A stretch of DNA of 7,077 nt from the NCBI GenBank assembly GCA_024275615.1, contig JAJRYU010000575.1, positions 1 to 7,077 on the forward strand, read 5' to 3'. The translations under genes and the position numbers were made by a program. Positions 1 through 5,575 of this stretch are shown here, one piece after another. A model generated the notes under the pieces. It ran no database searches. It was given only the letters and a program-made list of their open reading frames with translations, and was not told the origin of the DNA. The DNA comes from Planctomycetota bacterium (GTDB lineage Bacteria; Planctomycetota; GCA-002687715; DRQF01). Within the stretch, counting starts at the first letter, position 1. The number at the start of each line of letters is the position of its first letter.

Positions 1-1
1 T

Positions 2-628
2 ATCGCCTTCGCATCCGATGAAGAAACGCAAAACCAGCTTGAGAGCATACTTGCACAAGCTGCGATGACATTCGCCGCAAGTACCCTTGTGCTCAGAGAC
101 ACAGAGTTCTCAACCACAGATTTTTGGGTAGGTGGGATATCAGCTTGCTATGGCAGTGAACTACGGCCTGAAGACAAGAACCGAGCTGGGCGTATCTTGG
201 CGCAGAATCCAAACTACTTCCGTACTCTGGCCCTGCTGGTACTGCCAAAAATTGGCGCCCGATGCTTGGACCCAACTGCGGAGAACGCAGTTTTCGAGAA
301 CCCCTACCGCGGTTGGAGAAAGACCTGGGGCAGATTGGGATGGGTGCGCCGTCGCTTCGAAGGGAAGTGTCTCAACGTGGCGCGTTTGATTAAGGCCGTG
401 TTCACATTTGAAGGAGGTGTCGACTACGCTCTTTGGAAGATCCGACGCCACTCACAGACAACCATCGCAATCAGTGATCGTGTCCGCAAGCATCCTTTGA
501 TATTCGGATGGCCAACGTTTTGGAGATTGTGGCGACAAGGTGTATTCGCGTCAACGAGTGACTCAAAATCACGGCAATCTCACGCCAAGAAAGAACAACA
601 ACCCACGCGGTCAACAGATCATCAGTGA
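2..628 (+). CDS. Unrecognised conserved-looking protein, 5'-truncated by the window edge
   Basis: The frame is open from base 2 to a TGA at 626-628, giving 208 visible residues. The first ATG is at 65, but it has no ribosome binding site in front. The codons before it (reading IAFASDEETQNQLESIL) look like ordinary protein, so the true start is probably left of the window. I do not recognise the family. The visible part is rich in Arg and Trp. It has a segment LARLIKAVFTFEGG-like at about two thirds of its length (NVARLIKAVFTFEGGVDYA in the protein), followed by LWKIRRHS and RKHPLIFGWP. These have the look of conserved family motifs, though I cannot name the family. There is no obvious signal peptide or membrane span in the visible part. 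The last 20 or so residues are polar, low in complexity and probably disordered. The gene runs into the nucleotidyltransferase gene on the same strand with a long overlap, which suggests translational coupling and a shared pathway. That it is a real gene is likely; its function is unknown. Confidence 0.7.
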   Translation: MAFASDEETQNQLESILAQAAMTFAASTLVLRDTEFSTTDFWVGGISACYGSELRPEDKNRAGRILAQNPNYFRTLALLVLPKIGARCLDPTAENAVFENPYRGWRKTWGRLGWVRRRFEGKCLNVARLIKAVFTFEGGVDYALWKIRRHSQTTIAISDRVRKHPLIFGWPTFWRLWRQGVFASTSDSKSRQSHAKKEQQPTRSTDHQ

Positions 629-1421
629 AACACAGATCAAGTATAGTGTCATTGTCTTAGCTGGTGACCGAGGTCCAGGGGATCCGGTAGCCAAAGCGCA
701 AGGGGCTTCTTGCAAGGCTCTTGCGTCCCTTTTCGATCGCCCACTATTGTTGCGTGTCCTCGACATTCTTCTCACTTCGCCCTATGTCAGAAACATCCTT
801 ATTGTCGGGCCAAAAATGAACCACCGGGACTCAAACCCCGAGTTGATGTCCCTCATCAACAACAACCAAGTAAAGTGGCTTGAACCGGACAGGACACCCT
901 GCACCAGCGCACTCCTCGCCCTAAGTGATTCTTCAATTCAATACCCCGTACTTCTGACAACTGCAGACCACGCATTCTTGAGCCACGCCATCATCGAAGA
1001 ATTTGTGCTGACTGCGAGCGAATCTTCCGCCGACATTCTGGCCGGGCTGGTCTCGCATGAGAGAGTCATGAAACGATTCCCTCATGCCAAACGAACAGCT
1101 CTGAAATTTAGTGACGGCGCATTCTGTAGCTGCAATCTGTTCGCGATCCACCGGGCACAAGGCCAAATCGCTGTGCAGTATTGGCGTCGAGTTGAGCAGT
1201 TGCGCAAGAAACCCTGGCGCATTGCCTCTCTGATCGGTTGGCGCACGCTCGTTTCTTTCGTGTTCAAACGCCTCTCCATCGCCAAAGTCATGGCGCAGCT
1301 CACCCAAGTAACAGGCGCACATGTCAGTTTTGTGGAGTTGCAAAACGCCGACGCAGCTGTTGACATCGATTCTCAAGAAGATTGGCGCATGGCCAACAAG
1401 ATCCTGACGCAACGCAGTTAG
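540..1421 (+). CDS. MobA-like NTP transferase (nucleotidyltransferase family, GT-A fold)
   Basis: Probably transfers a nucleotidyl group from an NTP to a phosphorylated sugar, polyol or similar substrate in the cytoplasm. The substrate is unknown. Counting from the GTG at 540 (293 residues), VIVLAGDRGPGDP at 37-49 is the glycine-rich NTP-binding loop and K59 fits the signature lysine. TTADHAFLS at 140-148 supplies the metal-binding Asp. SCNLFAI at 197-203 matches the usual Asn-containing strand. VDIDSQEDW at 274-282 matches the Asp-x-Asp segment near the end of this family. The region around 224-250 (KKPWRIASLIGWRTLVSFVFKR, shortened here) is a basic segment seen in related uncharacterised members. 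The start is uncertain: the only common in-frame start codons before the domain are GTG at 540 and GTG at 558. Neither has a good Shine-Dalgarno, and both overlap the upstream gene, by 89 or 71 bases. The first 30 or so residues lie outside the domain. It ends at TAG 1419-1421. MobA itself is an alternative, but the extra C-terminal region and context argue against molybdopterin work. Confidence 0.85.
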   Translation: MYSRQRVTQNHGNLTPRKNNNPRGQQIISETQIKYSVIVLAGDRGPGDPVAKAQGASCKALASLFDRPLLLRVLDILLTSPYVRNILIVGPKMNHRDSNPELMSLINNNQVKWLEPDRTPCTSALLALSDSSIQYPVLLTTADHAFLSHAIIEEFVLTASESSADILAGLVSHERVMKRFPHAKRTALKFSDGAFCSCNLFAIHRAQGQIAVQYWRRVEQLRKKPWRIASLIGWRTLVSFVFKRLSIAKVMAQLTQVTGAHVSFVELQNADAAVDIDSQEDWRMANKILTQRS

Positions 1422-1484
1422 CTGAATCTCGTGTTACCGCGGCTGTCTGTGAAAACGAGCTCGCTTCACTGTAAGCCTGACGGA

Positions 1485-1496
1485 CTCCTTCGGGAG
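1485..1496. terminator. Short C(UUCG)G hairpin in the convergent spacer, possible weak terminator
   Basis: CTCC-TTCG-GGAG forms a 4-bp stem closed by the very stable UUCG tetraloop. It lies 63 bases after the nucleotidyltransferase stop, in the 167-base gap between two converging genes (1422-1588). The stem is short and no T-tract follows on either strand, so a terminator role is only a guess from position. I saw nothing else of note in this spacer. Confidence 0.2.
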
Positions 1497-1588
1497 CATT
1501 GGAGCTTAGCCCGGCTCTATTCATGGAATTGCAGTCCATTGCGGTCATGAACAATGCGGCTTAGAAGGTTGACGAGCCCGGTGGTCCA

Positions 1589-2893
1589 TCACTCAATGCG
1601 CAGCCCTTTTGTCACCAAGGCAAGCTCGCGCACATCGACGCTGCTTTCTTCATATGCCGGTATGATCGGCCTCCCGCACCAAAGCCGCAGCAGCAAGGGA
1701 GACCTGCTTTGATGAGAAAGAGGAATCTCACATTCTGTCCATTTTCCAGCGTCAAGCGTCAGACGAGCAACGATAGAGCCTCGCCCTTCAAGGCTGCAAA
1801 CGACCTCCACCGTCCCCTCTGATATCGCCGGCCTAAGAGTGGCGACGAGTCGTTTGGCTGTTGGTGCCAACGATAGGACGAGCCACGAAGTTGAGGGTGC
1901 CCACCGACAAAGTCCCTCAGCGAAAGGTTCAGGTGGATACCATCCTCTCATGAAAGCTGGATGATTGAGGTCAAGTGTCATTCCCGGAGCCAAGGGCTCC
2001 ACATCCCGCCACGGCCAGACTCTTGCCTGGGTGCTTTCTTCATTCATGTATGCACACCATTCTGTCGGGACGTCAGACGCAACAATGAGCATGAATCCTC
2101 CGTCATCTAAGGACTCATCGGGACTTGGAGATTGAAAAGCAGGGTTCACGATGCCCGTAGCCAAGTCAAAAGCAAAGATCTCATTTGCGTCCATCGTCTG
2201 CAGATAGATGGCTAAGTCCCGATCGATTTGGTGGCCGTACCCTTGCCAGTGTTTCAACATGTCATACCGCGATTGGTGGCGGTCAAATCCAGTTCGTCCG
2301 AGGACATGGCCAAAGAGACGTTCGAATCGCTTTCGGATCTTGCTGCCGTGTTCGACGCCGACATGGCCATCGACACCAACAAACTCACGAATTTCATCGG
2401 TTGTCATGACATCATAATTGACATCGCCGGCTTCTATCCCATGGACCATGACTCCACTAGGTTTCAAGAATGACTTGAGCTCTTCTATGAGTCCGTCTTT
2501 GTCATCGAATTCAATATGCCCGAGAACGTCAAGACTCAAGACAAAATCAAAGGACTGCCGTTCAAAGTCGCACTGCTGCAGAAGACCGACGAACACATCC
2601 TTGTAGCCCGAGGCTTTGGCGATTGCCCGCGCGTCATCAGAGAGTTCGACGCCGTAAATCTCACAGTCCTTGTCCACTAGGAATCCAAAAGCCCCAGAAC
2701 CACAACCGAAATCGAGCACCTTGGAACCAGGACGAATATTGTGTGACATCCACATCAACTTGCCCGTACTGATTGAAAGACGATTGAGTGTGTTTTCCTG
2801 AAGAAAGCCCTGAACGTAACTTTCAGGCTCCACGAAGCGATTCTTGTAGAAATCGGCGACGTCGAAAATGCCCGCACGTTCATAGTTTCCCAT
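1589..2893 (-). CDS. Class I SAM-dependent methyltransferase with extra C-terminal domain
   Basis: A 434-residue protein that should transfer a methyl group from S-adenosylmethionine. The acceptor is unknown; context suggests a glycan or lipid. Motif I, the SAM-binding glycine loop, is VLDFGCGSGAFG at 59-70. The acidic residue that usually contacts the ribose is E83 in GVELS. FDFVLSLDVLGHI at 115-127 and LKPSGVMVHG at 143-152 fit the later strands of the Rossmann-like fold (Methyltransf_11/23 type). This core ends near residue 200. A linker follows, then a distinct region from about 300 to 434 with alternating hydrophobic strands. It opens with RGWYPPEP at 316-323 and CRWAPSTSW at 329-337. 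This resembles the 'GW-x-E...RW' beta-sandwich-like segments attached to some glycosyltransferases and methyltransferases of surface polysaccharide loci. The ATG at 2891-2893 is well supported by GGAGG nine bases upstream. It is the last gene of a minus-strand series and lies 347 bases after the sulfotransferase, so it may have its own promoter. Confidence 0.9.
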   Translation of the reverse strand: MGNYERAGIFDVADFYKNRFVEPESYVQGFLQENTLNRLSISTGKLMWMSHNIRPGSKVLDFGCGSGAFGFLVDKDCEIYGVELSDDARAIAKASGYKDVFVGLLQQCDFERQSFDFVLSLDVLGHIEFDDKDGLIEELKSFLKPSGVMVHGIEAGDVNYDVMTTDEIREFVGVDGHVGVEHGSKIRKRFERLFGHVLGRTGFDRHQSRYDMLKHWQGYGHQIDRDLAIYLQTMDANEIFAFDLATGIVNPAFQSPSPDESLDDGGFMLIVASDVPTEWCAYMNEESTQARVWPWRDVEPLAPGMTLDLNHPAFMRGWYPPEPFAEGLCRWAPSTSWLVLSLAPTAKRLVATLRPAISEGTVEVVCSLEGRGSIVARLTLDAGKWTECEIPLSHQSRSPLLLRLWCGRPIIPAYEESSVDVRELALVTKGLRIE

Positions 2894-3240
2894 GGTGAGA
2901 ATCCTCCCGGTGATCGGCTAGGTTGTCCGGACTTGCTCGCAGCATTCAGTCTCTGATTCAGGAATTAAAGATGAGCATGATTGGCTCGCAGTCAAGAAGA
3001 ACTTCACATTCTCTCCCCGCTTCAAATTATCTACTGTTTGTGCACAACCGGCAGCCATCTGGAACAAGCGGCGTACCTCTCGATACCTGCGTCGTTGGTG
3101 ACAGCCCCAAAGCCAGGCAATCTGAATCCGCCACATCCACCACTGACTGGTTCAGGAATGGAAAAAGGGTAGGTTTCGAAGCAAGTATGTGAATTCGTGA
3201 CCGCAATTGACCACAATCTCATGAAAAAGGCGAGGACGCA
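2894..3240. other. 347-base intergenic stretch between methyltransferase and sulfotransferase genes
   Basis: No convincing gene is present. Small open frames on both strands (up to 89 codons) have no ribosome binding site, no recognisable motif and a composition unlike their neighbours. The stretch holds the methyltransferase ribosome binding site at its left end. It also has a poor minus-strand promoter candidate: TTGACT at 2990-2995 and TTTAAT at 2964-2969, spaced 20 bases, which is too far for a good sigma-70 site. No clear terminator hairpin follows the sulfotransferase stop at 3241. It could be a long leader for the methyltransferase transcript. Confidence 0.5.
2903..2907 (-). promoter_or_regulatory. 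Ribosome binding site of the methyltransferase gene
   Basis: On the minus strand this reads GGAGG, within GGGAGGAT, and ends nine bases before the ATG at 2891-2893. It fits the anti-Shine-Dalgarno well and decides the start of the methyltransferase. Confidence 0.75.
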
Positions 3241-4194
3241 CTAGCTCTCTTGACTTTCGGTCTTGGAGCCATTCGGGGTGGATGCAGCCTGGGCGTCATA
3301 GCCGAAGTAGCTGGAGAGGTTTTCGCCGATCATTTTTTCGATGGCAGCCTCTTCTGTCTCGTCAAAGTAATCGCGAAACCCACCGACCTTGCCTCTGCGC
3401 ACCTTGAAAGAATGAGGATTCTTCCGATCCTTTGGCACCATACGACTGCCGGAAAGCCAGAACGTACGTTTCTCCTCCATCTTCTTCATGTTCTCAAATG
3501 AAGAGTAGGCCACCGCTTTCTTGATTTGCTCATCAGTTCCAGGCGTTCCAATGAATTCGAGTACCCGACGCAAGGTCTCTTCAGGTTCGACCTTCATGTC
3601 TTCATAGCGTACCAACAAGACATCGCCGACGGCTTTTGCCTCTTGAGCCCAGAGATTCATGAATCCAATGATTTTTGGCAAACCAGCTCGCTCACCGACG
3701 ACGAAATCATAGATCGACATTGCCTCGTTTCTTGGGGGATAGTCATTGATCAACATTTTTCGCGGACGCATGCGATGTTGCCATTGAAAAAACTGCGAGA
3801 CGGCAACATCGCCAGGATGGCGCGCCAACAAGATCACCTTCTTGCCATAATAGTCCTTCTTCGAATCGAGATTGCCGGTAACGTCCTTGAGGTAGTTGTC
3901 GTGACTGAAGAATATCCTCGGAATCGCTTCGTTCTTCCGATGAAGATTATCAAAGACGATCATTTGCGATTCACTTAGACCATGTTTGGCTTGATAGAAT
4001 CCCGAAATCATCACCCGTAGCCAGGTCCGTCCACTCTTGCCGAATGAAATGATGGAGCAATCCGCGTCAGCCAGTTTTGCGGCCTCGTCCCGACCTCGAA
4101 GCCCTCTCTCAAGAGCGACTTTTTCTTCTGGCGATCGAAAGAAATTGGCAGCAACAACACATTGGCGCCAGAGCTTAGTCAAGAACGGATTCAT
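3241..4194 (-). CDS. Sulfotransferase domain protein (PAPS-dependent)
   Basis: A 317-residue cytoplasmic-type enzyme expected to move a sulfuryl group from PAPS to a hydroxyl or amine of a carbohydrate, lipid or small molecule. The 5'-phosphosulfate loop is FGKSGRTWLR at 51-60, after the first strand SIIS. FFSHDN at 95-100 carries the likely catalytic base H98. The 3'-phosphate binding segment is ARHPGDVAVSQFFQW at 124-138, with R125 and S133 as the canonical pair. RYEDM at 196-200 and SFENMKKME at 232-240 match later family blocks. RRGKVGGFRDYF at 266-277 is the C-terminal PAPS-contacting motif, close to the usual RKG-x-x-G-x-W/F form. Its length fits the family. The last 15 residues are Ser/Thr-rich and probably disordered. 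The ATG at 4192-4194 is preceded by GAGGA with a six-base gap. The gene follows the ELM1-like gene by 71 bases on the same strand, so the two are probably co-transcribed. The acceptor cannot be read from sequence. Confidence 0.93.
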   Translation of the reverse strand: MNPFLTKLWRQCVVAANFFRSPEEKVALERGLRGRDEAAKLADADCSIISFGKSGRTWLRVMISGFYQAKHGLSESQMIVFDNLHRKNEAIPRIFFSHDNYLKDVTGNLDSKKDYYGKKVILLARHPGDVAVSQFFQWQHRMRPRKMLINDYPPRNEAMSIYDFVVGERAGLPKIIGFMNLWAQEAKAVGDVLLVRYEDMKVEPEETLRRVLEFIGTPGTDEQIKKAVAYSSFENMKKMEEKRTFWLSGSRMVPKDRKNPHSFKVRRGKVGGFRDYFDETEEAAIEKMIGENLSSYFGYDAQAASTPNGSKTESQES

Positions 4195-4200
4195 TCATCA

Positions 4201-4205
4201 TCCTC
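4201..4205 (-). promoter_or_regulatory. Ribosome binding site of the sulfotransferase gene
   Basis: On the minus strand this reads GAGGA, six bases before the ATG at 4192-4194. A second ATG at 4196-4198 is out of frame and too close to the site, so the start at 4194 is preferred. Confidence 0.65.
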
Positions 4206-4265
4206 AATAGTTGCATGTGCCCCAATCCTGGGCGCGATCATGGTGCCGATATTTTTGTCCGAACC

Positions 4266-5432
4266 CTATGTCTGTACAAGGCCACGAATTCGTTGGGCAA
4301 CAACGGCAACTTCGTTTTCGATCATAGCACTGTCACTGGGAAAACCACGTCCCAGAGGTTTCGCCGCACGACATTGGTAGAGCCGCCGATGGATCGCTGT
4401 CAGGTCTCGAGGATAGCCCCAGATGCCCCATGATTGCAACCACCGAGCGACCCAGCTCAAAGGGGCCCCTTGGCGGTGGAATAAATTCAGCCCAGCCTTT
4501 TGTAACCATGGCATTAGACCGCGTTTAAGAGGTAACTCATAAATGGCAAGAGGTTTTCCCAAGCTTGCGACCTCCACCATCATTGAGACGCTGTCCCCGG
4601 TCACAATAAACCGATCGGCAAGGGCAAGAAGGGCAAGATAGGGGTTTTCAGCAGAATTGGCGTCAAATCGATGTATCTGAGCCTTGCCTGCCAACTCCTG
4701 GCACAAGACGTCGACGACCTCCAGAGGGGTCCTGCGGCTTGTCGTCAAATAGAGGCTGCCGCCGGAGGTCGTCGCCAAGTCCAAGGCCTTCTCGGCCAGC
4801 ACTTTTGCATCTTTTGCCCCCAGCCCAAAAGGTTTGGTCGGGCCGCCCACAAGCATGGCAATGATAGGTCGTGCATAACTCCGGAATTGATCTTCCCAGT
4901 GCCGTCGTGCCACCTCCAAGCGTTCGGGGTCGACCCGCATGAGTGGCAGCTTGATTTCGTGGACGTTGTCTCGTGTTGGCAATCGATACTGACTGGGTGC
5001 CACTACAAGGTCGAAGGAACCTATGTTGCGTTTGGGACGACCAAAAAGCACGACTTTGGTGAGGCCCTTGGACTGGTTCTTGATCCACTGAGCCACCATG
5101 GCCGGCCGTCGACCAACCGTGACAATTAGATCTGGCCATGGAGCTTCCAAGGAATCTGAGGCGTCTAAGTCGACATGAAAAAGTGAGGCTTTGAAGGTCG
5201 GTTTTCCGAAACGATAGCGCTCCAGAAAAACCAGGCGGCGGACGGTATGGGACCAAGTCAGTTCTTCCATGACTCGGTCCACTTGAGCGTTGTCCCCGAG
5301 CTTGTCACCCAAGAGAAGCCAAGTACTGGGGGGCGTCCAAGACTGTTCTTTTGCCGCATCCTTCAAGGCAGATCCCCGTATTTTGGCTTGATGCATTATC
5401 TCCGTCGATCTCATCCTATGAATCATCGGCAC
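4266..5432 (-). CDS. Mitochondrial fission ELM1-like family protein (DUF1022)
   Basis: The family is named after plant ELM1, which helps recruit a dynamin-related protein to mitochondria. The bacterial members are uncharacterised, look like GT-B glycosyltransferases and often lie near envelope genes. In 388 residues (from GTG 5430-5432) the family blocks are in order: LLLGDKLGDNAQ at 39-50; DLIVTVGRRPA at 101-111; FGRPKRNIGSFDLVVAPSQY at 130-149; LVGGPTK at 194-200; TTSRRTP at 230-236; NPYLALLALADRFIVTGDS at 263-281 followed by SMMVEVASLGKPLAIYELP at 283-301. The late Asp-Ser-Glu/Val-Glu region resembles the donor-binding part of GT-B enzymes. No membrane span is evident. The start is unclear. 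In-frame candidates are GTG 5432, ATG 5426, ATG 5414 and ATG 5396, and the last has GGAG only three bases upstream. The conserved domain begins near residue 35, so any of these would preserve it. It leads the minus-strand group and sits directly after a strong hairpin. Confidence 0.85.
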   Translation of the reverse strand: MPMIHRMRSTEIMHQAKIRGSALKDAAKEQSWTPPSTWLLLGDKLGDNAQVDRVMEELTWSHTVRRLVFLERYRFGKPTFKASLFHVDLDASDSLEAPWPDLIVTVGRRPAMVAQWIKNQSKGLTKVVLFGRPKRNIGSFDLVVAPSQYRLPTRDNVHEIKLPLMRVDPERLEVARRHWEDQFRSYARPIIAMLVGGPTKPFGLGAKDAKVLAEKALDLATTSGGSLYLTTSRRTPLEVVDVLCQELAGKAQIHRFDANSAENPYLALLALADRFIVTGDSVSMMVEVASLGKPLAIYELPLKRGLMPWLQKAGLNLFHRQGAPLSWVARWLQSWGIWGYPRDLTAIHRRLYQCRAAKPLGRGFPSDSAMIENEVAVVAQRIRGLVQT

Positions 5433-5464
5433 GGAGCAACAGGAGTCGGGGCACCAGCATAAAT

Positions 5465-5493
5465 AGAAGGCGGCCCCAAGTGGGCCGCCTTCT
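5465..5493 (-). terminator. Perfect 12-bp hairpin, probable terminator after the peroxidase gene
   Basis: AGAAGGCGGCCC pairs exactly with GGGCCGCCTTCT around a five-base loop. Read on the minus strand it lies 82 bases after the peroxidase stop codon and is followed by ATTTAT, a modest U-rich tail. This fits an intrinsic terminator of the peroxidase transcript. No T-tract follows on the plus strand beyond the stem. It ends only 32 bases before the longest possible start of the ELM1-like gene, so it might also act as an attenuator for that gene. Confidence 0.75.
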
Positions 5494-5575
5494 GTAGATC
5501 CCAGGACTATTGGGGTCGGTGCCCAAGGATCCGTCGGGGGTGGAATGGATCAAACAAGAGTGTGGTCAAGATGTC

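Noticed and set aside
933..1412. Minus-strand open frame of 159 codons opposite the nucleotidyltransferase
   Set aside because: It is antisense to a gene with recognised motifs, has no ribosome binding site and has an unusual Cys/His content typical of a shadow.
1456..1463. Eight-base palindrome CGAGCTCG in the convergent spacer
   Set aside because: It is too short and isolated to call an operator or terminator.
2964..2995. Promoter-like TTGACT and TTTAAT on the minus strand before the methyltransferase
   Set aside because: The spacing is 20 bases instead of about 17, and the -10 box is poor.
2918..3192. Small open frames on both strands in the 347-base gap
   Set aside because: They overlap each other, lack ribosome binding sites and have no recognisable pattern. 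They might be gene remains but I cannot support it.
3526..3978. Plus-strand open frame of 150 codons opposite the sulfotransferase
   Set aside because: It is antisense to a strongly supported sulfotransferase and shows no motif of its own.
4663..5256. Long minus-strand open frame of 197 codons inside the ELM1-like gene
   Set aside because: It lies in another frame of a gene with clear family motifs, has no family resemblance and is Arg/Pro/Gly-rich as shadow frames usually are.
5510..5526. TTGGG/CCCAA inverted repeat with a seven-base loop beside the main hairpin
   Set aside because: A five-base stem is expected by chance, and it has no U-tract.
5564..5569. TTGACC on the minus strand as a -35 box for the ELM1-like gene
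   Set aside because: No acceptable -10 box lies 16-18 bases on, and the strong hairpin lies between it and the gene.
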